Program-made: the position numbers and the translations under genes | Notes under the pieces: model-generated | What the model was told of the DNA's origin: nothing | Database searches by the model: none | The model's input: only the letters and a program-made list of their open reading frames with translations | Part shown: piece by piece, positions 52,856 to 62,191 of the stretch | Layout: each line of letters begins with the position of its first letter | Numbering within the stretch: position 1 is the first letter of the stretch | Source: Paenibacillus sp. JZ16 | GTDB lineage: Bacteria > Bacillota > Bacilli > Paenibacillales > Paenibacillaceae | Direction: 5' to 3' | Length of the DNA stretch: 64,000 bases | Assembly (NCBI RefSeq): GCF_015326965.1 | Contig: NZ_CP017659.1 | Coordinates: 5,150,001-5,214,000 of the forward strand

Positions 52856-54106
52856 ATGAAGAGGAAATCTTTTCGATATCTCTGGATCGGTCAGGCGCTC
52901 GCCAATAGCGGCGATTTATTTTACATTGTCGGTCTGATGGCTATGATCCATGAGATTACAGGATCTGCCATGCTGATGGCTATGGTACCCTTTCTCACGA
53001 CGATGGCACGGTTTATAAGCGGGAGCTTTGCACCCGTATTAATGGATAAATACAGCCTCAAGTCACTGCTTGCTTCGTCTCAGATCGGAAAAACGGCCAT
53101 GCTGTTTCTGTTGTTGGTAACCTGCTATGTGCTGGGAGAGCTGGAGGTGACGGTTTATGCAATTCTCGGATTCGTATTCCTCATCTCTCTGCTCGATGGC
53201 TGGGCTGCACCTGCAAGTCATGCCATGCTGCCGCGTCTGGTGGATGCCGCTGAGCTGACGAAAGCGAACAGCTTTGTTGCCATCGTGGATCAGTTGATCC
53301 AACTGGGAGGCTGGGCCGTTGGGGGACTGCTGGTCGCAGCCTTGGGCGGAAGCAACGTGATATGGTTGACCTTTGCTCTGGCCCTGGCAGCCGCTGTCTG
53401 CATGAAGATGATCGAGGATCGGCATGAATCCACTCCGGAACAGAATGAGAAGGCGCGCGTTTCGAATTGGCGTTCCATTCAGGAAGGGTGGACACTCATT
53501 TGGAAACAGCCTTCTATTCGGGCGATTCACGTGATTTATGTATTGGAGACGATGGCGGGCGTGATTTGGATCGCGGCGACCATCTACGTGTATGTAGCCG
53601 ATGTGTTGCACAGGGAAGAGGCATGGTGGGGATATATCAACGCAAGCTTTTTCCTGGGACTTATGCTGGGCGGACTGTTTGGCATGAGAGGCGCAGGGCT
53701 GATCGACCGCAACATCCGCAAGTTCGTTATCTGCTCTTCCTTCGGCATCAGTATCATGACGTTCGGTTTTGGATTGACCTCGGTGCCTTGGCTGGCCCTG
53801 GTGTTCTCGGCAGGCTTCGGCGTTTTTGAACAGCTTAAGGCAGTCTCGCTTCAGACTACACTGCAGCGGGGCGTATCTGTCCATGTATTGCCGAAAGTGT
53901 ACGCTGCCCAAAGCGCGCTAGTTTCGCTGGTATTCGGCTTATCCACCCTGTTATTTGGTTTCATAACCGATGAATTCGGCGTTCGGGCTACGTATATCAT
54001 CGCTGCCACGGTGCTGTTCATCTCGGGATGCTACGCATTACGGATACGAACGAGATTGCCGGAGTCAGGGGAGGGGCTTGAACAAGGACGGATCGGCATC
54101 GAATAA
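52856..54106 (+). CDS. MFS exporter, EntS/MFS_3-like
   Basis: 416 residues, twelve helices. The start is ATG 52856 with GGGGTAG upstream. The N terminus RKSFRYLWIGQALANSGDLFYIVGLMAMIHEITGSA is typical of MFS_3 (enterobactin exporter-like) proteins; VLMDKYSLKSLL takes the place of motif A. The central loop is charged. Members export siderophores, macrolides or lipids; the substrate is not known here. Single gene with its own terminator. Confidence 0.88.
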   Translation: MKRKSFRYLWIGQALANSGDLFYIVGLMAMIHEITGSAMLMAMVPFLTTMARFISGSFAPVLMDKYSLKSLLASSQIGKTAMLFLLLVTCYVLGELEVTVYAILGFVFLISLLDGWAAPASHAMLPRLVDAAELTKANSFVAIVDQLIQLGGWAVGGLLVAALGGSNVIWLTFALALAAAVCMKMIEDRHESTPEQNEKARVSNWRSIQEGWTLIWKQPSIRAIHVIYVLETMAGVIWIAATIYVYVADVLHREEAWWGYINASFFLGLMLGGLFGMRGAGLIDRNIRKFVICSSFGISIMTFGFGLTSVPWLALVFSAGFGVFEQLKAVSLQTTLQRGVSVHVLPKVYAAQSALVSLVFGLSTLLFGFITDEFGVRATYIIAATVLFISGCYALRIRTRLPESGEGLEQGRIGIE

Positions 54107-54114
54107 TCATTAAA

Positions 54115-54145
54115 AAAGGCGAGCTTAAGGCTCGACTTTTTTGCA
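54115..54145 (+). terminator. terminator after MFS gene
   Basis: GGCGAGC-TTAA-GGCTCGAC followed by TTTTTT. Confidence 0.8.
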
Positions 54146-54362
54146 TGCATAAATGGATCCGGACACGAGCTACAGCAAGCATCATCAATACGGTTTACTG
54201 AACGTGAAACCTTAATAATCGCGGGGCAATACTGGTTTTGAAAATCTTTCGAGAATCCGGTTGACAATCCATCTACTACGTATTACGATATACCTGTAGT
54301 AGGTCACACTGAATACCGACAACACTGAGCAATGAGGTTGCAAAAATATTTTAAAGAAATTG

Positions 54363-54403
54363 TTGACATCCCTTACTACTTAGTATTACAATGTACATGT
54401 AAT
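54363..54403 (+). promoter_or_regulatory. promoter with overlapping palindromic operator (PadR unit)
   Basis: TTGACA (54363-54368), an 18-base spacer and TACAAT (54387-54392). The inverted repeat ATTACA-ATGTACA-TGTAAT (54385-54403) covers the -10 box, with ATGTACAT at its centre, as for PadR-family operators. It lies about 125 bases before padR; autorepression is likely. The TAGTAT/TAATACT repeats downstream may be further sites. Confidence 0.7.
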
Positions 54404-54526
54404 GAGTAATACTTAATAGCGTGTTTTTCCAAATGCTATTAAGTAAAAAATTCCCTTAGTACTATGTTATACTGAATATAGGTAATACTGAATAGGGGAG
54501 GGACGAAATAAAGGAGGCTTTCCAAT

Positions 54527-54847
54527 ATGGAAAATTTAACTGAAATGCTGAAGGGTTCGCTGGAAGGCTGCGTGCTGGAAATCATCAGCCGCCGTGAAAC
54601 CTATGGCTATGAGATTACCCGCCGTCTGAACGAGCTTGGCTTTACCGAAGTCGTGGAAGGGACGGTCTACACCATACTCGTGCGGTTAGAAAAGAAAAAG
54701 CTGGTGAACATTGAAAAGAAACCGTCAGATATGGGGCCGCCGCGCAAGTTTTACTCACTTAATGAGGCTGGCCGTCAGGAGCTTGAATTGTTTTGGGAAA
54801 AATGGGATTTCTTATCCTCCAAAATCAACGTCTTGAAGTCAAATTAG
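54527..54847 (+). CDS. PadR-family transcriptional repressor
   Basis: 106 residues. MLKGSLEGCVLEIISRRETYGYEITRRLNELGFTEVVEGTVYTILVRLEKKKLVNIEKKPSDMGPPRKFYSLNEAG is the full winged-helix PadR domain, and the C-terminal helix (ELELFWEKWDFLSSKINVLK) is the dimerisation helix, as in LmrR/PadR_s1. The ribosome site is AAGGAGG. It opens the DUF1048/ABC-2 module and presumably represses the whole group until a toxic hydrophobic compound binds it. Confidence 0.92.
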   Translation: MENLTEMLKGSLEGCVLEIISRRETYGYEITRRLNELGFTEVVEGTVYTILVRLEKKKLVNIEKKPSDMGPPRKFYSLNEAGRQELELFWEKWDFLSSKINVLKSN

Positions 54848-54918
54848 CTTCATAAGATATTCCGTCCGATATTTGTGTGGTGCCTTGGTCAGCTTTATAT
54901 AAAAGGAGGGAAAATAAT

Positions 54919-55260
54919 ATGTTGGAAATGTTCAAAAAAATGATTGGTGATAAAAAAGAGTACAAAATGATGATGGCACGGGTTGAAGCCCTTCCAGAGG
55001 ACTACCAGTTTGTGTTTAAGAAAATTCAAAACTACATGTGGAATTTCTCAACGGGCAACGGGATGGATATGCTGCACATGCAGTATGAATTAATCGAGTT
55101 GTTCGAAGCCGGTGCGGCCGATGGCAGACAAGTGCTGGAGATCACTGGTGACGACGTGGCGTCCTTTGCCGATGAACTAGTGGCAAACGCTAAAACCTAT
55201 GTAGCCAAGTATCGGGAAGATTTGAATCAGGATATCTTGAACCGATTGGGAAAAAAATAA
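54919..55260 (+). CDS. DUF1048 family protein
   Basis: 113 residues from ATG 54919 (AAAGGAGGG upstream). MLEMFKKMIGDKKEYKMMMARVEALPEDYQFVFKKIQNYMW at the N terminus and a helical remainder (HMQYELIELFEAGAADGRQVLEITGDDVASFADELV) are typical of DUF1048, small helical bundles found almost always with PadR and ABC-2 exporters. The role is unknown; perhaps a regulator or adaptor of the exporter. Confidence 0.9.
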   Translation: MLEMFKKMIGDKKEYKMMMARVEALPEDYQFVFKKIQNYMWNFSTGNGMDMLHMQYELIELFEAGAADGRQVLEITGDDVASFADELVANAKTYVAKYREDLNQDILNRLGKK

Positions 55261-55429
55261 CTCCAATAGATAATACGACTGATTAGCTGGTTATCAAATG
55301 TGACTTACCGCCTTCGCTATTCAGTTAATTTTTGACCTGGTAGTAAGTTATACAGATTATCAGTCATACTAAATAGATGAGTGTAGGTAATCCAGCTCCG
55401 CAAGGCGCTTATTATAAGGAGGATAAAAT

Positions 55430-56191
55430 ATGAGAAATGCAGCGATTTCTGTAAAAGGGTTAAAAAAATCCTTTAAAGACAAAGAAGTCTTAAAGGGGGT
55501 GGATTTTGAGGTGCAGCGCGGCGAAATTTTCGCACTGCTGGGCTCCAATGGAGCGGGCAAGACGACGACAGTCAATATCCTCTCGACGCTGATGAAGCCC
55601 GATGGCGGGGAAGTGGGTATTTGCGGCTTTGACGTCCAGCGTCAACCGGATCATGTTCGCCAGAGCATTAGTCTGACAGGGCAGTTTGCAGCTTTGGACG
55701 GCATGCTCACCGGGCGGGAAAACCTGATGATGATCGCCAAGTTGCGGGGAGTTTCCAATCCTGCTCAAGTTGCCGACAATCTGCTTGCAAGATTCAGCCT
55801 GACCGATGCGGCTAATCGCCGGGCAGACCAGTATTCCGGCGGGATGAAGCGCCGGATTGACATCGCCATGAGCCTGATCGGGACGCCAGCCGTCATTTTT
55901 CTCGACGAACCGACGACAGGGCTTGATCCCGAAGCGCGAATTGAAGTCTGGGATACCGTCAAGGAGCTTGCCGGCGGCGGCACGACCATCTTGCTGACGA
56001 CCCAGTATCTGGAGGAAGCCGAACAGTTGGCGGACCGTATCGCCATCTTGCATAGCGGAAAAATCATCACGACCGGTACGCTTGCCGAACTCAAGGCGAT
56101 GTTCCCGCCAGCGAAAGTGGAATACATTGAGAAGCAGCCGACGTTGGAGGAAATTTTCCTCGCGATCATCGGCAACAAGGAGGCGATGTAA
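55430..56191 (+). CDS. ABC-2 type exporter ATPase (DrrA-like)
   Basis: 253 residues. Walker A LGSNGAGKTTTVN, Q-loop LTGQFAALDGMLTGREN, signature YSGGMKRRIDIAMSLIG, Walker B VIFLDEPTTGLDPEAR, and switch region LTTQYLEEAEQLADR (Gln in the switch position, as in DrrA). The C terminus (KVEYIEKQPTLEEIFLAIIGN) is also DrrA-like. It pairs with the permease that starts directly after its stop. Drug export controlled by PadR is the usual function of this module. Confidence 0.93.
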   Translation: MRNAAISVKGLKKSFKDKEVLKGVDFEVQRGEIFALLGSNGAGKTTTVNILSTLMKPDGGEVGICGFDVQRQPDHVRQSISLTGQFAALDGMLTGRENLMMIAKLRGVSNPAQVADNLLARFSLTDAANRRADQYSGGMKRRIDIAMSLIGTPAVIFLDEPTTGLDPEARIEVWDTVKELAGGGTTILLTTQYLEEAEQLADRIAILHSGKIITTGTLAELKAMFPPAKVEYIEKQPTLEEIFLAIIGNKEAM

Positions 56192-56941
56192 ATGAAAAAC
56201 AAAACAGGGACATTACTAGGACGTTTAATGCGCAACATCTTGCGCAGCCCGGATACGATTATCACGGTGGCGATTACGCCGATTATGATGATGCTGCTGT
56301 TTGTCTACGTATTTGGCGGTGCCATAGAGACAGGTACGAACAACTACGTCAATTATTTATTGCCGGGAATCCTGTTGATGGCTGTCGCATCCGGCGTCGC
56401 TTACACTTCACTGCGGCTGTTTACGGATATAAAAAGCGGGTTGATGGCGCGTTTCGTTACCATGCCCATCAAGCGCTCTTCGATATTGTGGGCTCACGTG
56501 TTGACCTCGCTAGTTTCTAATGCACTTACTGTTGTTGTGGTTTTCCTTGTCGCGCTGCTGATGGGCTTCCGTTCAAGCGCGAGTATCCTGGATTGGCTTG
56601 CGGTAGCGGGGATACTAGGGTTGTTTACGCTGGCGCTGACATGGCTGGCGGTCATCCCTGGATTGACAGCGAAGTCTATGGAAGGGGCGACAGCCTACTC
56701 GTATCCGCTGATTTTCCTGCCGTTTATCAGTTCGGCCTTTGTCCCCACCGAAACCATGCCTAAAATGGTTCGGGCGTTTGCAGAGAACCAACCCGTGACA
56801 TCTATCGTGAATACGATTCGTTCCCTCTTGTATGAAGGGTCTGTTGGGAACGGGATCTGGGTTGCGCTTGGCTGGTGCGTCGGCATCATGGTCATCGCTT
56901 ACTTCTTCGCCAGTAAACAATTTAAACGCCAGTTAGGGTAA
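56192..56941 (+). CDS. ABC-2 type exporter permease (DrrB-like)
   Basis: 249 residues, six helices. LMRNILRSPDTIITVAITPIMMMLLFVYVFGGAI at the start, a second segment with LRLFTDIKSGLMARFVTMPIKRSSILWAHVLTSLV, and YPLIFLPFISSAFVPTETMP near the end are typical of DrrB/ABC2 membrane proteins. The ATG follows the ATPase stop codon without a gap. The last part is FFASKQFKRQLG, a cytoplasmic tail. A terminator follows. Confidence 0.93.
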   Translation: MKNKTGTLLGRLMRNILRSPDTIITVAITPIMMMLLFVYVFGGAIETGTNNYVNYLLPGILLMAVASGVAYTSLRLFTDIKSGLMARFVTMPIKRSSILWAHVLTSLVSNALTVVVVFLVALLMGFRSSASILDWLAVAGILGLFTLALTWLAVIPGLTAKSMEGATAYSYPLIFLPFISSAFVPTETMPKMVRAFAENQPVTSIVNTIRSLLYEGSVGNGIWVALGWCVGIMVIAYFFASKQFKRQLG

Positions 56942-56985
56942 GTACACCATGATGAAATAGCCATATCAATAGTCAGCCGCTAGTG

Positions 56986-57023
56986 AAAGAGGCCCTCCCT
57001 TGTTATGCAGGGGAGAGCCTTTT
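56986..57023. terminator. terminator between permease and WIAG gene
   Basis: GGCCCTCCC...GGGGAGAGCC with eight T on the plus side. The opposing WIAG gene ends at 57042. Confidence 0.85.
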
Positions 57024-57041
57024 TTTTGGATTGCTATGTTG

Positions 57042-60000
57042 TTATCGTGAAGGGCCGATGGCTATCCAGGACATGAAACCATAGGCGAGATTGCAGTTAG
57101 GCTGGCGGCTTACTTCTAGGACGGCGGCATCCTCACGCTGGGATTTCAAGGAGATCTGGAAGCCAGGATTATTGCTCATTCCCACAATGATATAGTTGAT
57201 CCCAGCAAAAGCCTCCTCGAATTGGACGGTCACCTCGGTCAAGGCTTCAGCTCCAAATACAAAAGGCGTCATGCCGAATTGCTGCAGCTTCGGCTGGCCG
57301 GCTGCGCTGCGTATTGGCGCAAAGCTTAAATGTTCTGCCGTTACGGCACCTTTAGTCAATTGTTGTCCGGTAACGGCTCCGTCGGCCAGATGGGCGCTTG
57401 TGACGGCGCCGTTTGCAAGTTTATCGCTATCAATGGAGCCTTCGGCTAACGTAAAGTTATTGAAGGCATCCGGTCCAAGATGCTTGCTGCCGATGGTTCC
57501 GTCGGCAATTTGCGCTCCGGTAAGTGAGCCGTCAGCAATGTGCGTGCTCGTGATGGAAGCCTCTGCAATCTTGCTGCCGTCAACCGATCCTTCGGCCAAC
57601 GTGAAGTTATTGAAGGCATCCGGTCCGAGATGCTTGCTGCCGATGGCCCCGTCGGCAATCTGGATACCAGTAAGCGAACCATCAGCAATGTGCGTGCTCG
57701 TGATGGAAGCCTCTGCAATCTTGCTGCCGTCAACCGATCCTTCGGCCAACGTGAAGTTATTGAAGGCATCCGGTCCGAGGTGTCTGCTGCCGATGGCTCC
57801 GTCGGCAATCTGGGCGCCAGTCAGCGAGCCGTCAGCAATGTGGGCGCTCGTGATGGAAGTCTTGGCAATCTGGCTACCCGTCACCGATCCTTCGGCCAAC
57901 GTGAAGTTAATGAAGGCATCCGGCCCGAGGTGCTTGCTGCCGATGGCCCCGTCGGCAATCTGTGCGCCAGTCAGCGAGCCTTCAGCAACGTGCTTGCCGG
58001 TGATGGAAGCCTCAGCAATCTTGCTGCCAGTAACCGATCCTTCGGCCAACGTGAAGTTATTGAAGGCATCCGGTCCGAGGTGCTTGCTGCCGATGGCTCC
58101 GTCGGCAATTTGCAATCCAGTGAGGGAGCCGTCAGCAATGTGAGCGCCTGTAATGGAAGCCTCAGCAATCTTACTGCCTGTGACCGATCCTTCGGCCAAC
58201 GTGAAGTTATTGAAGGCATCCGGTCCGAGGTGCCTGCTGCCGATGGTTCCGTCGGCAATTTGCGCTCCAGTGAGGGAGCCGTCAGCAATGTGAGCGCCTG
58301 TAATGGAAGCCTCGGCAATCTTGCTGCCGTCAACAGATCCTTCGGCCAACGCGAAGTTATTGAAGGCATCCGGTCCGAGATGCTTGCAGCCGATGGCCCC
58401 TTCGGCAATCTGGATACCAGTAAGCGAACCTTCAGCTACATGCAATCCAGTGATGGAAGCCTCAGCAATCTTGCTGCCAGTAACCGATCCTTCGGCTAAC
58501 GTGAAGTTATCGAAAGCATCCGGTCCAAGATGCTTGCAGCCGATGGCTCCGTCGGCAATCTGTGCGCCCGTCAGCGATCCTTCAGCAACGTGCTTGCCGG
58601 TGATGGAATCGTCAGCAATCTTGCTGCCTGTAATTCCACCGTCCTGCACAAGTTCCGTTGTGATTGCGCCGGCTTCGATATGCTGCGAACCGATGCTGGA
58701 AATTTGCAGGTGATGGGGAAGAACGGCACCCTCCGCCAGCTGCCTCGATTTTACGGCCCCCGGCTGCAATTGATCGACGCCAACGCTGTCCGGCTGCAGG
58801 TGGACATGACCGACAGACTGATTTCCAAGATGCGCTGCGTTGATCGAGTACGGCGCCAGGTGATGGCTTTGAATCGAGAATAACTCAATATGCTTGGAGT
58901 TCACAGCGCCTTCGGCAAGATGTCCGCTCTGGATCGACTCTCCGGCGATATGCTCAGGAAGGACAGCGTCGTTCGTGATATGTGCGGACTCTATGCTTTC
59001 GGCTTGAATGTGCCGGGCATTGACAGAGCCGGAAGCAAGATGGCGTCCAGTCACCGATCCTTCATCCATATGCTGTGACTTCACAATATCCACACCCAGA
59101 TGGTCAGACTGGACGCTCGCTTCTTGCAGATGCACTGCTGAAATGGAAAGAGGCTTGATCTTGTCACCACTCACGGCGTTCGCCTGCAGCGCGGATCCCG
59201 AGACCGACGAAGGCGAGAGATGGGCTTCCGTAATCGATTGCGACCCGATTTTTACGCCCGGTATGCTGCCGTCGGCAAACAACGCTTCCGCCGAGCGGCT
59301 TTCATCGGCCAAATGGCTTAACATGATGGATTTTTTCTTCAAGTGATAACCATGAATAGCTTCCTGCACGATATGTTTGCCCAGGATGGATTCCAGTCCC
59401 AGATGTGCGCCCTCTACAGCTTGCGGAGCGATTTTTTCCGAAGTAACGGCCTTGTTCTGAATTGCTTCGGAAGTCACCGCACTCGGCGAGAGATGAGTGG
59501 ATTGAACGGCCTTTGGAGCTATTTTGCCAGCAGAGACACTGCTCTCAGCCAGTTTATTAGAAGTTACGGCAAGGTCTGTCAGTTTATCCGTGGTCACGCT
59601 TTCCGGAGACAGCTTCGGTGAGGTTACGGCGTGGTCCCCCAGATGTCGAGGCGCAATAACCCCATCGCCGATCGAGGACTCCGCGATGCTGCCTGCGGCA
59701 ATTTTATCTGTCGTTACCGCACCCTGGGCGAGCGCTTGAGTCCGTACGCTTCCCTTCTGCAGATGACGGCTGGCAATAGAGCCATCGGCCAGATGCTGCT
59801 CGCGAACCGCACCGTTTTGCAGAGCTTCGGCGCCTACACTGCCCCCTGACAGATGCTGCTGCTGAATGGCCTCACTGGCAATATTGCCGGAGGTCACGCC
59901 ATGCTTAGCAATAATGGCTCCGCCAACCGATCCAAGCGCAAGCTTTTGGCTCGTCACGCTCTCAGGGGCCAGCGTCTCTTCTCCGACGGATGCGGGTTGA

Positions 60001-61540
60001 AGATGCTGTTTTCCGATCGCTCCGTCAGCCAGATGCTGCTCCGCTATCGTTTTGGGATGAATGGCGCGCCCTATGACGCTTTGAGGCGCGAGATGCTTAG
60101 GTAAGATGCTGCCCTCGGCAATGTGCTCGGCGTTTACTGCATCCGCAGCGAGATGCCGGGTTTGAATGGCATTCGATGCAATTTGGTCCGATTCCACCGT
60201 GCCCTTAGCCAGATGACGCGTTTGGACGGCTTCATTGGCAATTTTGTTAGGAAGTATGCTCTGATCCGCGATTTTCGAAGCCGTCACCGCCTGTTCCACC
60301 AGCTTCACCGTATGGACGGATTGATCGGCAAGCTTGGAGCTTGTGACACTGGAATCAGCCAGATGGCGGGCGGATACTGCATTGATGCTGATCTGATCGG
60401 AACCGATAGAGCCAGGCCGGATTTGCTCTGAGCCTATGGCTCCGTCCGCTAAATGGCGGGCGCTGAGCGAGCCTTCTTCAATATGTCCGGCATTGATGGC
60501 ACCATCTGCAATTAGGCCTGACCCGATGCTGCCGGCAGCAATATGCTCTGCAGTTACAGCTTCGCTTGCCAAATGCTTACTTTCGATGCTTTGCGGTTTT
60601 ATGTGGGACGCTGAGATGGCGTCATCGGCGATTTTTTTTCCTGTTACGGCACCTTCACGGATTTTGGTCGAAGTGACTGCATCCTCTGCAAGCTTGGAGC
60701 TATGGACGCTCTCATTAGCGAGATGTCGGGTTTCTACGGCGCTGGATGCGATTTTGTCTCCTTGAACCGCTTGGTCTTCGAGCAGGTCGGTTGTCACGAG
60801 AAGCTGTTGAAGATGACGTGCAGTAATAGCCCCATCCGCGATTTTATCGCTAACTACGGCGTGGTCTGCCAGCTTCTGCGAGGTTATACTGCCATCCTTG
60901 ATCTTGCTGGCATTCACGGAACCGTCTCGAAACTTGCGCGTAGATAAGATGCCATCCATTAGATGTTCACCCGTGACCGATAATGGCGCAATTTTTCCTG
61001 AGGTCACGGCTTCGTCGGCAATGTGCAGACTGGTGATGCTGTAGTCTTGTATGGCTTCAGGCCCAACGGCACCACGCGACAGCTTGGATGCTGTGACTGC
61101 TCTCGAAGCGATCCGGCTTTCGGTTACCGCATATTCCCCTATATCCTCTGTATATATGAATGCGCCCTTAATTTCAGGCATTTCCTTCTCCATAATCAGC
61201 TGCACATGCTCGATCTCCATCTCGGGAAGGGAGGGGGATCGGTAGGCACGGTCAGGGTGTCAGCGGCTACAGCCTCTTCTGTAGGTAAGCTGGAATCTTC
61301 GTCAGATCTCGATAATGGGATGTTTTCTTTGTTTTCTTTTTCTTCTTGTTTTAATTCCATGATGCCGATAAGATCCTCATCCAGATCCATAATGGTTGCT
61401 GCTGAAAGAATGTGGGCATCTTTATCTTTTTTTGGGCTGCGTCCTTTATTTCGCTCGAGCAGATCGAGTTCCCTCGTAGTGGGATCTACCCTGTAGGGCT
61501 GGGAAGAGGAAGATGATGGGCTTTTCTTCTTTTTCTTCAA
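57042..61540 (-). CDS. WIAG-tail repeat protein, N-terminal frameshift
   Basis: The long frame (57042-61220, 1392 codons) consists of hundreds of short collagen-like/beta-helical motifs of the form G(A/S)(V/I)x(S/T)xxIA(D/E), ending in a C-terminal domain (VFGAEALTEVTVQFEEAFAGINYIIVG...) that finishes SWIAIGPSR, the WIAG-type tail. A second frame lies upstream (61540-61196): TTG after AAGGAG gives MKKKKKSPSSSSSQPYRVDPTTRELDLLERNKG, then acidic text, and it runs into the first through the C-rich stretch at about 61215-61240, where one base seems to be lost. Together they form about 1,500 residues. No signal peptide; likely a surface or spore-surface fibre, as the repeats suggest. Promoter at 61969-61997. 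Confidence 0.85.
57430..58560 (-). repeat. 150-bp tandem repeats, eight copies
   Basis: Within the WIAG-tail gene a 50-residue unit (GSVTGSKIAEASITG.HIADGSLTGAQIADG.IGSKHLGPDAFNNFTLAE) is repeated with few changes; HLGPDAF occurs eight times at intervals of 50 codons. Near-identical DNA suggests recent amplification and possible copy-number change. Confidence 0.93.
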
Positions 61541-61651
61541 AACAACACGCTCCTTCCGAATACTCATCGTCTCCGGTATCATATGCAGCCGTTTAGGCGG
61601 CTGTCACTGGTCTTTTGGGATTCGACAAACGAAAGGGCAGCGTAACATGGA

Positions 61652-61686
61652 AAAGGACCCGGCCAAAGGCCGAGTCCTTGATTGAG
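61652..61686 (-). terminator. hairpin in the leader of the WIAG gene
   Basis: AAGGACTCGGCC-TTT-GGCCGGGTCCTT with TTTCC on the minus strand. It lies between the promoter (61969-61997) and the gene start (61540), so it could attenuate transcription. Confidence 0.6.
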
Positions 61687-61968
61687 CGCTAGAAAGCACA
61701 TATAAAATTTAACCCCTGACGGCCGGTAACGGCTGTACAGTCGGTTCCGTATTTGAAGTTTCTTCAAGAATCTTTGCTTCTAAAACGACAAAAGCCCTGC
61801 CTCTCTTTCGTCCTTGCGGCTCCGATGACCGCGCCAGTGTGAATCAGAAATCCGTTCCATAAAACTCTTACTCTTAGGGTCATAAAATAGGAATTTGCAC
61901 TTCAACAGAGATGTAAATAACCATGTTTCGAGGAACTAACGGGGTTAAACTTCATATAACAATTACTT

Positions 61969-61997
61969 ATTATAGCACAGGTACTCGTAATAAGCAA
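61969..61997 (-). promoter_or_regulatory. sigma-A-like promoter for WIAG gene
   Basis: On the minus strand TTGCTT (61997-61992), a 17-base spacer and TATAAT (61974-61969). It would give a leader of more than 400 bases. The rest of 61687-62191 has A/T-rich sequence without a gene. Confidence 0.65.
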
Positions 61998-62191
61998 AGA
62001 TATTCAAATGTATATTAGAATGTTATGCAAAAACGCTTGATTTTTTCTGGAAATCCAACGATATTCATATTAACAGTTTTTTCTTGCAAATTCTGCTGTT
62101 GGGATCTTAAGTTGTAGCATCATGTCGAATACGTTCGGATTCACACCTGCCTTGCCGATGTTTATTATCTGTTAATGAAAGTAGGCGAACG

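Noticed and set aside
53063..53911. Minus-strand frame opposite the MFS_3 gene
   Set aside because: Shadow; Gln/His-rich antisense composition.
57196..58499. Overlapping plus-strand frames of more than 300 codons opposite the WIAG gene
   Set aside because: They arise because the 150-bp repeats (a multiple of three) keep all frames open; composition and ribosome sites favour the minus strand.
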